A stretch of 64,000 nucleotides of DNA from assembly GCF_019890635.1 (NCBI RefSeq), contig NZ_JAIOAB010000001.1, positions 1 to 64,000 on the forward strand, in the 5' to 3' direction. Under the pieces are notes generated by a model, which saw nothing but the letters and a program-made list of their open reading frames with translations, did no database searches and was not told the origin of the DNA. The DNA is from Streptomyces sennicomposti. Its GTDB lineage: Bacteria; Actinomycetota; Actinomycetes; Streptomycetales; Streptomycetaceae. Below, in pieces: positions 1-9,028 of the stretch (position 1 is the first letter of the stretch; each line of letters opens with the position of its first letter). A program made the position numbers and the translations under genes.

Positions 1-949
1 TGGCCAGATGCTCCCGGTACCAGGACAGGCTGGCCGCCAGGCCGGCTCCGAAACCCGGCCCCGGCGCGAGGCCCAGCCGGTCCCACACCCGGGTGCTGTC
101 GTAGTAGTGGTCGTCGGTCAGCAGCGCGTGCTGATGCGGCGACAACTGCGGCAGCAGACGCGACGCGAGCTCCCAGTGCGCGGCCCGCGGCAGGTCCGTG
201 CCGGGCACCGGCACGCCGAGCCCCCGGCACAGCCGGGTCGCGGCGCTGCGCACGGTCACGGGACGGGGGTGGTTGACGTGATAGACGGAGCCGCGGTCGG
301 CCCCGGCCCAGTCGCGCCGGGCGAACGCGGCGACCACGGAGGCCAGTTCGCGCACGCCGACGACCGAGGTGCGGGCCCGGCCGCCCTCCGGCCACACCGG
401 GACGGCGTGCAGCAGCCTGAGGAACAGGGGGACGTACCACCGGTCACCGGGTCCGTAGACCAGGTTGGGGCGCAGGACGACTCCTCCGTGGGCGCGGACG
501 GCGTCCTCGGCCAGCAGGCGCGAGGCGCTGGCGGCGGACGCGGGGGCCGGTGCGAGTCTGCCCTCCCGCACGCCGCGGTGCGGGCCGTGGCCGTAGACCG
601 AGGCGGTCGACACGTACAGGAAGCGGGCCGTGCGGGCGGAGCCCACCAGGGCACGGGTGCCGGCGGCGTTGACCGCGTCCGCGAGCGCCGCGTCCCGGCC
701 GACGTAGCTGGCCAGGTGGAGCACCGTGTCCACGCCGTCGCCGCAGCCGCGCAGACTGCCGGGAGCCATGAGGTCGCCGGGTATCCTCCGCGCACCCGCC
801 GACATCATCCACTCCGGCAGCGGCCGCCGCGCCAGCACGCGCACGTCCGTCACCGCCGGCCCGCCGCAGGAGGGCCTCAGCAGTTCCCGGACCACGGCGC
901 TGCCGATGAATCCGGTGCCGCCGACCACCAGGACCGCCCGCCCGTTCAA
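1..949 (-). CDS. NAD-dependent epimerase/dehydratase, partial (3' end outside window)
   Basis: Extended short-chain dehydrogenase/reductase. The N-terminus carries the Rossmann dinucleotide motif GGTGFIG about ten residues in, and the catalytic segment VSTASVYGHG has the expected Ser...Tyr. Reading stays open to base 1 and ends in SLSWYREHLA, so only the last few residues are probably missing. The start is uncertain: TTG at 949 or an upstream in-frame TTG at 964 that overlaps the end of the afsA-like gene; either way the two genes are co-transcribed. In other streptomycetes a reductase of this kind sits next to AfsA homologues and is thought to reduce the butyrolactone or butenolide intermediate. 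That role is inferred here from position. The family call is firm, the exact substrate unknown. Confidence 0.8.
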   Translation of the reverse strand, partial: MNGRAVLVVGGTGFIGSAVVRELLRPSCGGPAVTDVRVLARRPLPEWMMSAGARRIPGDLMAPGSLRGCGDGVDTVLHLASYVGRDAALADAVNAAGTRALVGSARTARFLYVSTASVYGHGPHRGVREGRLAPAPASAASASRLLAEDAVRAHGGVVLRPNLVYGPGDRWYVPLFLRLLHAVPVWPEGGRARTSVVGVRELASVVAAFARRDWAGADRGSVYHVNHPRPVTVRSAATRLCRGLGVPVPGTDLPRAAHWELASRLLPQLSPHQHALLTDDHYYDSTRVWDRLGLAPGPGFGAGLAASLSWYREHLA

Positions 950-953
950 GGAC

Positions 954-1895
954 TCAGACAGCAAAGATCTGCACCTCGCAGCCGGCCACGGTGGCGCCGC
1001 CCTGGTTGAAGCTCACCGCCACGGTGCGCGTGCCCTCGTCCAGGTCGGGCCGCGGCGTCACCGTCACGAGGCAGGTGCTGTCGAACTCCACGTACTTCTG
1101 GTAGGTCGAGTCGCAGGCGACCGCGAGTCCGTCGGGCAGGCCGAGTTCCGCGAGCGCGGCCTGGCGGGCCGCCTCCATCAGGACCATGCCGGGCACGTGG
1201 TCGACGGGGTGGTCGAAGAGGACGGGGTGGTCGGCGTCGTAGTGCAGGGTCCACACGCGGTCCATGTTGGTGACGCCGAGGACCACGTCGAACGCCGAGG
1301 TGCGGCCGACCTTCCCCGGCGCGACGGCCTCGGAGGCGGACAGCCCCGGCACGCATGCGGCACGTTCACCGCGCAGCCGCCGGTAGGCGGTCTCGGGGAC
1401 GCACTGCGCGGCTATCGAGCCGGAGCCGATGCGTATCCCGTCGCGGAAGCAGTCCACGTCGAGGTCCACGGCGCTGATGAACCGTCCGCGCCGGCGGACA
1501 TTGCGACAGCGGATGTCCAGCAGGATGTCCGCGGGGCGCTCGGCGAGCCGGGCGCCCTCCGGCCGCATGCTGTAGGACAGGCTGCTGGAGAGGAACTTGT
1601 GGCCGAAAGGCACCTCGTAGGCCAGGTGGGAGATGGCGAGCAGAGCCTGGCGGATCGATTCGCCGAGCAGCATGGGGTCGTGCCAGCGACCGGCGACCCG
1701 GCCGTAGTAGGAGTGGCTGCGGGGCCACTGGACCCCCGCCTGGAAGTGGTCGTCGCCGACCTGCCGCAGTCCCGTCACGAGGACCTCCGAGACCGCGGCG
1801 CGGTGCACGACGGCGCGGGGAACGGACTGCAGGAAGAGTTCGGGAGCGTCGAACGACGGAACCTCTCGCGAAACGAGGAGAGGGGAAACGCGCAT
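954..1895 (-). CDS. AfsA/ScbA-type gamma-butyrolactone (A-factor) biosynthesis protein
   Basis: A 313-residue protein with the two hotdog-like AfsA repeats. The N-terminal repeat includes the segment around SHSYYGRVAGRWHDPMLLGE and the C-terminal repeat includes VDHVPGMVLMEAARQAAL, both typical of the family. AfsA enzymes condense a beta-ketoacyl-ACP with dihydroxyacetone phosphate to start autoregulator synthesis. ATG at 1895 is chosen because AGGAGG sits about 7 bp upstream. The gene is divergent from the TetR receptor at 2097, with an ARE-like operator between them, the classical synthase/receptor arrangement. It is followed at once by an NAD-dependent reductase. It probably makes the diffusible signal that controls the neighbouring cluster; the signal structure cannot be read from sequence. 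Confidence 0.93.
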   Translation of the reverse strand: MRVSPLLVSREVPSFDAPELFLQSVPRAVVHRAAVSEVLVTGLRQVGDDHFQAGVQWPRSHSYYGRVAGRWHDPMLLGESIRQALLAISHLAYEVPFGHKFLSSSLSYSMRPEGARLAERPADILLDIRCRNVRRRGRFISAVDLDVDCFRDGIRIGSGSIAAQCVPETAYRRLRGERAACVPGLSASEAVAPGKVGRTSAFDVVLGVTNMDRVWTLHYDADHPVLFDHPVDHVPGMVLMEAARQAALAELGLPDGLAVACDSTYQKYVEFDSTCLVTVTPRPDLDEGTRTVAVSFNQGGATVAGCEVQIFAV

Positions 1896-1970
1896 CAGTG
1901 CCTCCTGTAAGCGTGCCTGAACAGGGCAAATGCCGAGGTGGACGTGCGGGGGCTGGTGAAGCGTCGCGAG

Positions 1971-1997
1971 AAACAGTACCAGTTAGTTGGTTTTTTG
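1971..1997. promoter_or_regulatory. ARE-like operator between afsA homologue and TetR receptor
   Basis: The left half AAACAGTACC and right half GTTGGTTTTTT match the autoregulatory-element pattern AAACNNACY...CGGTTKGTTT bound by ArpA/ScbR receptors. It lies 75 bp upstream of the afsA-like start and 100 bp upstream of the receptor start, so one site could control both. Binding is inferred, not shown. Confidence 0.65.
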
Positions 1998-2096
1998 TGG
2001 GGGGTGCAGGCACACTGATGGCGAGTGCGGGGCGCGACCTGCAGAAGGAGGGCGCCGCGACGACGGTTCCGGCTACGTGACGAAGGGGTTGGACGC

Positions 2097-2744
2097 ATGG
2101 CCAGGCAGGAACGCGCGGAGGTCACCCGGGCCGCCATCCTCGAGGGCGCGGCACGCGCTTTCGACGCCGAGGGGTACCACGGCACGACCCTGGGCGACAT
2201 CGTCAAGGAGTCCGGAGTGACGAAGGGGGCCCTCTACTTCCACTTCACCTCCAAGGAGGAGCTGGCGCAGGCCCTGATCGACGAGCAGTTCTCCGTGCTG
2301 AACCCCACGGCCGTCGACGACATGGGCGTGCAGTCGGTCATCGACACCCTGCACCACATGGCCCGGCAGCTGGTGGACAACGTCCGGGTACGGGCCGGCA
2401 TCCGGCTCGTGACCGACCAGAGTTCGAAGACCGGCATCGTCAGCGAGCCGTACTCGAAGTGGATCGAGATCTTCCGCAAGTGTCTGTTCGAGGCCCAGCA
2501 GCGCGGAGACGTCAAGGCCGACGTCGACTGCGAACAGCTGGCCGGACTGATCGTCGGCTCCTGGACCGGCCTGCAGATGAGCTCTCAGGTGCTGTGCGGA
2601 CGCCGGGACCTGCCCGAGCGCACGACCCTGATGTGGAAGATGCTGCTGCCCGGCATCGTGCCGCCTCGCAGGCTGGCCCGTTTCCACCCGGAGGGCACCG
2701 CCGCCCAGGTCGACGAAGGGGCCGCCCTGGCCGCCGCGCGATAG
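2097..2744 (+). CDS. TetR-family gamma-butyrolactone receptor (ArpA/ScbR type)
   Basis: 215 residues from ATG 2097. An earlier in-frame start at 2025 is rejected because GAAGGGG precedes 2097 at good distance and family members begin MARQERA. The N-terminal HTH (about residues 10-55) has GYHGTTLGDIVKESGVTKGALYFHF, quoted only as the canonical GVTKGALYFHF recognition-helix region of butyrolactone receptors. The C-terminal ligand pocket includes the Trp of EPYSKWIEIF and the motif GSWTGLQMSS. It should repress its targets until the signal made by the adjacent AfsA-type enzyme binds. It is divergent from that gene and shares an operator region with it. Confidence 0.92.
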   Translation: MARQERAEVTRAAILEGAARAFDAEGYHGTTLGDIVKESGVTKGALYFHFTSKEELAQALIDEQFSVLNPTAVDDMGVQSVIDTLHHMARQLVDNVRVRAGIRLVTDQSSKTGIVSEPYSKWIEIFRKCLFEAQQRGDVKADVDCEQLAGLIVGSWTGLQMSSQVLCGRRDLPERTTLMWKMLLPGIVPPRRLARFHPEGTAAQVDEGAALAAAR

Positions 2745-2766
2745 CGCCCGGCCCGGACGGCCCGCG

Positions 2767-3399
2767 TCACCCCACCGGGCAGGGCCGCGGCGCCCCGGTG
2801 CGGTGGGCGCCGTCCGCCGGGGCGGCGTACGCGCCGAGCAGGACGTTCCACAGGTCCGTGATCTGCTGCGTCGCCTCCCGGTCCGGCACGCGGCGCACGG
2901 CGAGCGACTCGACCGAGAACAACGTGATCATGGCCAGCACCCGGCCGGCCGCGGCGGGCAGCCCCACGCGCAGTTCCCGCCGCTCGGCCGCGCGCGCGAG
3001 GCACTCCTCCACGCCCCCCTGCCACAGCGCGTAGTGGTCGATCTCCGTGCCCAGATGGGTCCGGTCCCGGTGGAAGCGCAGGGCGGCGCGCAGGGTCGGC
3101 TCGCGGTACAGGAGCCGGCTCAGCCCGTGGGTGAGGTCGATGAGCTGCTGCACGGCGGAGCCGTCCGATCCGCGGACGGCGTCGAGCAGATCCTCCAGCA
3201 GCCCGTACGAGTGCGCGGTGACGGCGTCGGCGACCTCCTGTTTCGACGCGAAATGGAAGTAGAGCGCCCCCTTGGAGACCCCCGCCTCGCGGCTGATGTC
3301 GTCGAGGGTGGTGCCGCTGTAGCCGTTCTCCTCGAACCGGTTCGCGGCCGCCGCAACGATTCGCTGCAGGGTGCGTCGGGCGCGCTCCTGCTTCACCAT
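2767..3399 (-). CDS. TetR-family regulator, second butyrolactone-receptor paralogue
   Basis: 210 residues from ATG 3399, preceded by GGGAG; the open frame runs up to 3453, but MVKQERARRTLQ is the normal family start. The HTH contains GVSKGALYFHF, nearly identical to the neighbouring receptor, while the C-terminal half is divergent (SDGSAVQQLIDLTHGLSRLL). Such paralogues often act as pseudo-receptors that bind AREs but sense other ligands, for example the antibiotic or its intermediates. It converges with the first receptor gene, whose stop is about 20 bp away. An ARE-like inverted repeat lies about 55 bp upstream of its start, suggesting autoregulation or cross-regulation by the first receptor. 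Confidence 0.88.
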   Translation of the reverse strand: MVKQERARRTLQRIVAAAANRFEENGYSGTTLDDISREAGVSKGALYFHFASKQEVADAVTAHSYGLLEDLLDAVRGSDGSAVQQLIDLTHGLSRLLYREPTLRAALRFHRDRTHLGTEIDHYALWQGGVEECLARAAERRELRVGLPAAAGRVLAMITLFSVESLAVRRVPDREATQQITDLWNVLLGAYAAPADGAHRTGAPRPCPVG

Positions 3400-3453
3400 C
3401 CGTAGCTCCCTAGCTCGCAGAGCCCGCTCGGCGGCGGCCCTCTCTGTGAGCAT

Positions 3454-3478
3454 TGTAAAACCGGGCGATTGGTTTCTC
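3454..3478. promoter_or_regulatory. ARE-like inverted repeat upstream of second TetR gene
   Basis: AAACC at 3458-3462 and GGTTT at 3471-3475 form an inverted repeat with an 8-bp centre (GGGCGATT). This is the core layout of ARE sites recognised by butyrolactone receptors. It lies 59-76 bp upstream of the ATG at 3399. Confidence 0.6.
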
Positions 3479-3541
3479 GACGCCCAACGGCCGCCTTTCC
3501 GTCAACGCGACGGTCCCGGCCGGATGCCCGGCCGGCCCTGG

Positions 3542-3937
3542 TCAGGCCGCGCTCAGACGCGTATGGACCCAGTCGGTGATCGCCCGCGTCGGAGTGCCGG
3601 GCGTGAAGACGGCGGCGACGCCCAGATCCAGCAGCTCGGGGATGTCCGCGTCGGGGATGATGCCGCCCCCGAACACGAGGATGTCCTGCGCGCCGCGCTC
3701 CCGCAGCAGCCGCAGGACTTCGGCGAACAGCGTCATATGGGCGCCCGACAGCACGGAGAGCCCGATGCCGTCGGCGTCCTCCTGCAACGCGGTGTCCACG
3801 ATCTGACGGGGCGCCTGGTGCAGTCCCGTGTAGACCACCTCGACCCCGGTGTCGCGCAGCGCACGGGCGACGACCTTCGCCCCCCGGTCGTGACCGTCCA
3901 GCCCAGGCTTGGCCACGACGATACGGATGCGATTCAC
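3542..3937 (-). CDS. Cobalamin-binding small subunit of acyl-CoA mutase
   Basis: A 131-residue stand-alone B12-binding domain. [12 protein letters not shown] near the start holds the DxHxxG lower-axial-ligand motif, and [10 protein letters not shown] and VFGGGIIPD are the conserved cobalamin-contact loops. GTG 3937 is chosen because AGGAAG precedes it. The family comprises the small subunits of isobutyryl-CoA mutase and related split mutases. It lies 53 bp downstream of the large-subunit gene on the same strand, so the pair makes a split adenosylcobalamin mutase. Whether it supplies a precursor to the NRPS product or serves ordinary acyl-CoA metabolism cannot be decided. Confidence 0.9.
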   Translation of the reverse strand: MNRIRIVVAKPGLDGHDRGAKVVARALRDTGVEVVYTGLHQAPRQIVDTALQEDADGIGLSVLSGAHMTLFAEVLRLLRERGAQDILVFGGGIIPDADIPELLDLGVAAVFTPGTPTRAITDWVHTRLSAA

Positions 3938-3990
3938 GTTCTTCCTCTCCACAGGGCGTTCCTCACAGGCCGTCTCTCGCAGGCCGTCTC

Positions 3991-5571
3991 TCACAGGCCG
4001 TCGGACGGCACGTAGGTCCCCCACACCTCGCGCAGCGCGTCGCAGACCTCGCCGACCGTGGCACGGGCGCGCAGGGCGTCCTTCATCGGATACAGGATGT
4101 TGTCCTCCCCCTCCGCCGCCTTCTTCAGCTGCCGCAGCGCCTCGTCGACCCGCAACTGCTCGCGCCAGGCGCGCAGTTTGCACAGCCGCTCGGCCTGCTG
4201 CCGCTCGATGGCGGGGTCGACGCGCAGCGGCTCGTACGGCTCCTCCGCGTCGAGCTGGAAGCGGTTGACGCCCACCACGATCCGTTCGCCGCTGTCGGTC
4301 TCCTGGGCGATGCGGTAGGCGTTGCGTTCGATCTCGCCCTTCTGGAAGCCGTGTTCGATCGCGCTGACCGCGCCGCCGAGGTCCTCGATCCTGCCCATCA
4401 GCTCCAGCGCCGCCGCCTCCACCTCGTCCGTCATCCGCTCGATGACGTACGACCCGGCGAACGGGTCCACCGTCGCGGTCACATCGGTCTCATGGGCGAG
4501 GACCTGCTGGGTGCGCAGCGCCAGACGCGCGGACTTGTCGGTGGGCAGGGCGATCGCCTCGTCGAAGGAGTTGGTGTGCAGCGACTGCGTGCCGCCCAGC
4601 ACCGCCGCCAGCCCCTGCACCGCCACCCGCACCAGGTTCACCTCCGGCTGCTGCGCCGTCAGCTGCACCCCCGCCGTCTGCGTGTGGAACCGCAGCATCA
4701 TCGACTTCGGGTTCCGCGCCCCGAACTCCTCCTTCATCACCCGCGCCCAGATCCGGCGCGCCGCACGGAACTTGGCGACCTCCTCCAGGATCGTCGTACG
4801 GGCCACGAAGAAAAAGGACAGCCGGGGCGCGAAGTCGTCCACGTCCATGCCGGCCGCCACCGCCGTGCGCACGTACTCGACGCCGTCGGCGAGCGTGAAC
4901 GCGATCTCCTGCGCCGGCGACGCGCCCGCCTCGGCCATGTGGTAGCCGGAGATCGAGATGGTGTTCCACTTCGGGATCTCGGCCCTGCAGTACTTGAAGA
5001 TGTCCGCGGTCAGCCGCAGCGACGGCTTGGGCGGGAAGATGTACGTCCCGCGCGCGATGTACTCCTTCAGCACGTCGTTCTGGATCGTGCCGGTGAGCTT
5101 GTCCGCGCTCACGCCCTGTTCCTCGGCCACCAGTTGGTAGAGGAGCAGCAGCACCGCGGCGGGCGCGTTGATCGTCATCGACGTGGAGACCCGGTCCAGC
5201 GGGATCCCCGCGAACAGCACCCGCATGTCGTCGATCGAGTCGATCGCCACGCCCACCTTGCCGACCTCGCCGTGCGCGATCGGGGCGTCGGAGTCGTGGC
5301 CCATCTGGGTGGGCAGGTCGAAGGCGACCGACAGGCCCATCGTCCCGTTCGCGATCAGCTGCTGGTACCGGGCGTTGGACTCCACGGCCGTACCGAAACC
5401 GGCGTACTGGCGCATCGTCCAGGGCCGGCCGGTGTACATCGACGGATAGACACCGCGGGTGAACGGGTAGGCGCCCGGCTCCCCCAGCTTCTCCGCCGGG
5501 TCCCAGGTCCCCGACGCGTCGGGCCCGTAGACCGGTTCGATGGGCAGCCCGGACTCGGATTCACGTGCCAT
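3991..5571 (-). CDS. Acyl-CoA mutase large subunit (methylmalonyl/isobutyryl-CoA mutase family)
   Basis: 526 residues from ATG 5571. The TIM-barrel catalytic domain shows [47 protein letters not shown] and [12 protein letters not shown], all conserved in B12-dependent acyl-CoA mutases. There is no C-terminal cobalamin domain; the next gene supplies it. The length fits the IcmA/MCM-like large subunits. The Arg in YIARGTYIF resembles the carboxylate-binding arginine of methylmalonyl-CoA mutase rather than the glutamine of isobutyryl-CoA mutase, so substrate is left open. No link to the NRPS is evident beyond proximity. Confidence 0.88.
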   Translation of the reverse strand: MARESESGLPIEPVYGPDASGTWDPAEKLGEPGAYPFTRGVYPSMYTGRPWTMRQYAGFGTAVESNARYQQLIANGTMGLSVAFDLPTQMGHDSDAPIAHGEVGKVGVAIDSIDDMRVLFAGIPLDRVSTSMTINAPAAVLLLLYQLVAEEQGVSADKLTGTIQNDVLKEYIARGTYIFPPKPSLRLTADIFKYCRAEIPKWNTISISGYHMAEAGASPAQEIAFTLADGVEYVRTAVAAGMDVDDFAPRLSFFFVARTTILEEVAKFRAARRIWARVMKEEFGARNPKSMMLRFHTQTAGVQLTAQQPEVNLVRVAVQGLAAVLGGTQSLHTNSFDEAIALPTDKSARLALRTQQVLAHETDVTATVDPFAGSYVIERMTDEVEAAALELMGRIEDLGGAVSAIEHGFQKGEIERNAYRIAQETDSGERIVVGVNRFQLDAEEPYEPLRVDPAIERQQAERLCKLRAWREQLRVDEALRQLKKAAEGEDNILYPMKDALRARATVGEVCDALREVWGTYVPSDGL

Positions 5572-5775
5572 GGGTTCTTCCCGCCCCTTCGTGTCGGGTG
5601 TCCTCGTCCGCCGCACGGTTCGCCACCGCCGCCGGACACCTCGGATGCTAGGAACGGCGGCACGCCGGACCATCCCCTACCGCACCCTTGACTCCGGTCC
5701 GCGGAGGCGACCGGCCGCGGGCCCGTCCCCCACGATGGCGGGGAACGCACAGCCGAGGCAGGGAGGTCGACGTCC

Positions 5776-6996
5776 ATGGGAGTCGTCATCGTGGGTGCGG
5801 GGGCGGCCGGGGTGCAGACCGCCGTCGCGCTGCGGGAGCGGGGATACACCGGCCGGGTGACGCTCGTCGGGGACGAGCCCCACCGGCCCTACGACCGGCC
5901 GCCGTTGTCCAAGGCCGTGCTGCGCGGGCGGGGCCGGCCCGACGACGTGGTCTTCGACGTCGGGTTCGAGGAACTCGGCATCGAGGTGGAGACGGGCCGC
6001 TCGGCACAGCGGCTGCTGCCCGCCGAACACCGCCTCGGCACGTCCCGGGGCGACCTGACGTACGACACGCTGGTGATCGCGACCGGGGCCGACCCGGTAC
6101 GGCTGCCCGGCGCCGACGCGCACGTCCTGCGCACCCTCGGCGACGCCCGGCGGCTGCGCGGCGTCCTGGACGCGGGCGGCGAGGTCGTCGTGATCGGGGC
6201 CGGGTGGATCGGCGCCGAGTTCACCACGGCCGCCCGCGAGGCGGGATGCCGGGTCACCGTGGTCGAGGCGGCGCCGGCGCCCCTCGGCGGGGTGCTGCCC
6301 GCGGCGGCGACCGCGCCGATGACCGCGTGGTACGCGCAGGCCGGGGCCGTGTTGCGCACCGGCACGCGGGTGGCGCAGGTCGAGCCGGACGGGGTGCGCC
6401 TGGCGGACGGGAGCCGGCTGCGGGCGGACGCGGTGGTGGTCGGGGTCGGCGCACGGCCCGCGACGGGCTGGCTCGCCGGCTGCGGCATCGCCCTCGGCGA
6501 CCGCGGCGAGGTGGCGGCCGACGCCTGGCTGCGGACGTCGGCGCCGGACGTGTACGCGGTCGGGGACTGCGCGTCCTTCCCGTCGGCGCGGTACGGGCAG
6601 CGGTTGCTCGTGCACCACTGGGACAACGCGCTGCAGGGCGCGAGGACGGTCGCGGCCCACATCACGGACGGCCCCGGGACGGCGCCGTACGACCCGGTGC
6701 CGTACTTCTGGTCCGAGCAGTTCGGCCGGACGGTGCAGTACGCGGGTCATGCCGGCCCCGGGGACACGGTGGTGCGGCGCGGGACGCCGGGCGAGCCGGA
6801 CGGCTGGAGCGTCTGCTGGCTGCGCGGCGATCGCCTGGCGGCGGTACTCGCCGTGGACCGGCCGCGCGACCTCGCCCAGGGCAGACGGCTGATCACGGCG
6901 GGGGCGAGCATCGAGCCCCGGCTCCTCACGGACCCCGGCGTACCGCTGAAGGCGACGGTACGCGAGACGGCCCCGGCCGGGTCCCGGCGCCCATGA
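5776..6996 (+). CDS. FAD-dependent NAD(P)H oxidoreductase (ferredoxin-reductase type)
   Basis: 406 residues from ATG 5776, preceded by GGGAGG. The FAD-binding motif GAGAAG lies at residues 7-12 and the second, NAD(P)H-binding motif GAGWIG near residue 142. YAVGDCASFPS at about 260 is the FAD-binding C-terminal box, and a reductase C-terminal domain follows. These proteins reduce ferredoxins that feed cytochromes P450 or Rieske oxygenases. No ferredoxin or P450 gene is adjacent. It is monocistronic, divergent from the mutase operon, and converges with a DedA gene. Cluster membership is doubtful. Confidence 0.85.
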   Translation: MGVVIVGAGAAGVQTAVALRERGYTGRVTLVGDEPHRPYDRPPLSKAVLRGRGRPDDVVFDVGFEELGIEVETGRSAQRLLPAEHRLGTSRGDLTYDTLVIATGADPVRLPGADAHVLRTLGDARRLRGVLDAGGEVVVIGAGWIGAEFTTAAREAGCRVTVVEAAPAPLGGVLPAAATAPMTAWYAQAGAVLRTGTRVAQVEPDGVRLADGSRLRADAVVVGVGARPATGWLAGCGIALGDRGEVAADAWLRTSAPDVYAVGDCASFPSARYGQRLLVHHWDNALQGARTVAAHITDGPGTAPYDPVPYFWSEQFGRTVQYAGHAGPGDTVVRRGTPGEPDGWSVCWLRGDRLAAVLAVDRPRDLAQGRRLITAGASIEPRLLTDPGVPLKATVRETAPAGSRRP

Positions 6997-7104
6997 CGGG
7001 CGTCGCACAATCGTCGGACGGCCTCGGCGTGACCGGAAGCGGGCGGACAGAAGGCACATGCTCATCGGGAAGAGGCCGCCCTCCGCGCGGGCCCGCCGCC
7101 GGGC

Positions 7105-7767
7105 TCACCGCCCGGCCCCGGGCTCGACCGGCAGCGCGGCCTCCGGGTCGTGCCGTTCACCCCCGTGCGTGACCACACGCGAGACGCCCGGCCCGCCGCG
7201 GCGCCCGCGTCTGCGCACCACCCACTGCACGGCGGCCACCGCCGCGCCCGCCGTCCCCGAGACGGCGAGCCCGAAGAGGACCCCCCGCAGGCCCTCCCCC
7301 GCCGCCGCGCCGCCGAAGTAGCCGAGGCCCACGGTGTACGTCACCCACACCGACTCGGCGGCGACCGACGCGCACACCGTCCGGCGCAGCCGGAAGCGCA
7401 CCAGACCCGCGGCCGCCATGCCGACGGTACGGCCGCTCGGGGTGAACCGGCCCGCGATCACGAACGGGATCCCGTACCGCTCGATCCGCGCCGCCGCCCA
7501 CTTCAGCGCGGCCTGCCGCCGTGGGCCGCGGTCGAGCAGCCGGACCAGGCCGCCCCCGAAGCGCCGGGCCCCGCCGTAGACCAGCAGGTCGCCGAGGACC
7601 GCGCTGCACACCGCCACCGGGAGCACGACCGGAAGGCTGAGCCGGCCCGTCGCCGACAGGGCGCCCGCGGTCGTCAGCAGCCAGGAGTTGGGCACCATCG
7701 GCGGCACCACGGTCAGCACGATCAAGACATACGGCCATGTTCCGCTCCACTCATTGATCCGACTCAC
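7105..7767 (-). CDS. DedA-family integral membrane protein
   Basis: About 220 residues with four or five hydrophobic segments. The DedA/VTT signature regions are visible: LGDLLVYGGARRFG, then GRFTPSGRTVGMAAAG, corresponding to the conserved [F/Y]xxR...PxxR...G pattern. I use GTG 7767, which follows AAAGGAAG; an upstream GTG at 7797 lacks a ribosome-binding site. DedA proteins are linked to lipid scrambling and proton-dependent membrane homeostasis. The Arg-rich C-terminus is cytoplasmic. No functional tie to neighbours is visible. Confidence 0.75.
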   Translation of the reverse strand: MSRINEWSGTWPYVLIVLTVVPPMVPNSWLLTTAGALSATGRLSLPVVLPVAVCSAVLGDLLVYGGARRFGGGLVRLLDRGPRRQAALKWAAARIERYGIPFVIAGRFTPSGRTVGMAAAGLVRFRLRRTVCASVAAESVWVTYTVGLGYFGGAAAGEGLRGVLFGLAVSGTAGAAVAAVQWVVRRRGRRGGPGVSRVVTHGGERHDPEAALPVEPGAGR

Positions 7768-7902
7768 CTTCCTTTCGTCACCCGTGACACCTGTCACCGG
7801 AAAATGACACGTACCGGGAGGGACGGCACCGATCGTGAGCGGAGTTCAGGGAAACACCCGGGCTCCCCCGAGAACTCCTGAGGGGAAGGAGCCGGATCGG
7901 CC

Positions 7903-8556
7903 TCATCCTCCTACGGCGAGCCAGAGGTCGTCGGGGACGGAGCGGTGCGCGGCTCGGCATCCGGCCGCGAAGTCCTGTACGAGAACGGCGAGTTCGAGGT
8001 CGCGGCGGTCGGCGAGCCGGTCCACCCGGGCCAGCGGGACGCCGGTGGCCAGGCAGTTCAGGACCGCCTGCCGCCAGCTGTCCTGGTTCAGATGGCGGCC
8101 GGCGTACGGGCCGAGGGCGGCCGCGAGCAGCCGGGGACTGCGGGAGCGGACCGCGTCCTCGACGAGGTCCGTCGCGGTGTCGCCGAGCGGCAGGAACGGC
8201 AGCGCGAGGAGCACGGACCGGCGTTCGCCGGCCGCTCCCGACTCGTACCGGCGCCGTGCCTCTTCGGCGAGCGCCGTGCCGGTCAGCGGCAGCGCGGCCA
8301 GCAGCCGGGTGCGGACGCCGTCGGTGACCGACCAGCCGGCCCAGCCGGGCAGCGGGGTGCGGCCGAAGCGGATCTCGACGGCGGGAAAGAGGTCGTCCAG
8401 CGCTCCCGCGCCCTGCTCGGCCACCGTGCGCAGGTGGGCGTCCAGGGTGCGGCGCAAACGCTCGGGCAGGGCGGACGCCAGCCGCTCGCGCAGGGTGCGG
8501 CGGACCAGCTCGCCGTGCACGGTTCCTGCGGCCGGGACGAGGGTCGGGCGGGTCAT
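7903..8556 (-). CDS. EboA-like domain protein
   Basis: 217 residues from ATG 8556, which follows AGGAGG closely; the longer frame up to 8814 is dismissed because it runs through strong hairpins. The protein is alpha-helical and its C-terminal block, LGPYAGRHLNQDSWRQAVLN followed by CLATGVPLARVDRLADRRDLEL, resembles EboA proteins, whose activity is not established. It lies downstream of ybaK- and sbnB-like genes on the same strand, and a candidate SARP-dependent promoter lies about 300 bp upstream, so co-regulation with the cluster is likely. A biochemical role cannot be given. Confidence 0.55.
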   Translation of the reverse strand: MTRPTLVPAAGTVHGELVRRTLRERLASALPERLRRTLDAHLRTVAEQGAGALDDLFPAVEIRFGRTPLPGWAGWSVTDGVRTRLLAALPLTGTALAEEARRRYESGAAGERRSVLLALPFLPLGDTATDLVEDAVRSRSPRLLAAALGPYAGRHLNQDSWRQAVLNCLATGVPLARVDRLADRRDLELAVLVQDFAAGCRAAHRSVPDDLWLAVGG

Positions 8557-9028
8557 CGCGGGTACGGCCTCCTTCTGCCGCTGCACGGGCCGCGGCGGCT
8601 GCCGCCGCACGGCTGAACTCCGATCGGACGGCAGGCGGTTCGGGGCCCCGCCGCAGGGCCGCGCCCCCTGCGGCGAAGGGGCCGGCCCTCCGCGGCCCGG
8701 TGCCCGGCGGCGAAGATGCCGCCGGAGCGCCGGGCCGCAGAGGGCCGGCCGGAACGCGTCGTGGGAGGGGGGACTCCGTGACGCGTCCGCCGGGGAGGCG
8801 CGGCCCGTCCGCACCGCTGCGGCGTCGCCGTCATGGTGCGTCCGGCCACTGTCGCGCCCGGCGCTATACGCGGCCTATACGGCCCCGTGGGGACACGCCC
8901 CCGGTCGGCGCCCCCGACCCCGTCGGCCGCGCCGAGGGGGTCGCCTGGACCCGCACTTCGCCGGGTGGCGGCGCGAGCCCGGCCGGCGGGGCGGCGGGCG
9001 GTTCGGGAGCGGCCGTCGTGGCGTCCCG
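8557..9028. other. Non-coding leader/intergenic region with large hairpins
   Basis: 472 bases with no convincing gene. The interval holds a candidate SARP box (8861-8878, minus strand) and, between it and the EboA-like gene, a very stable imperfect hairpin at about 8680-8750: CCGGCCCTC and GCGGCCCGG pair with CCGGGCCGC and GAGGGCCGG, with an inner GGCGGC/GCCGCC stem. A second stem, CCGCAGGG/CCCTGCGG, lies at about 8651-8674. The minus-strand transcript would have to pass both before reaching the EboA-like gene. A 92-codon frame from ATG 8833 exists but its Arg/Pro-rich translation is not protein-like. Confidence 0.6.
8861..8878 (-). promoter_or_regulatory. Candidate SARP box upstream of EboA-like gene
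   Basis: Minus strand reads TATAGGC-CGCG-TATAGCG: two heptamers, 4-bp spacer, 11-bp period. Eight bases further is GACAGT (8852-8847), an NANNNT hexamer suitable as a -10 element. The geometry equals that of the other cluster promoters. Confidence 0.7.

Noticed and set aside
3991..5571. Calling the mutase isobutyryl-CoA mutase (icmA) outright
   Set aside because: The substrate-binding position resembles the Arg of methylmalonyl-CoA mutase, so only the family was assigned.
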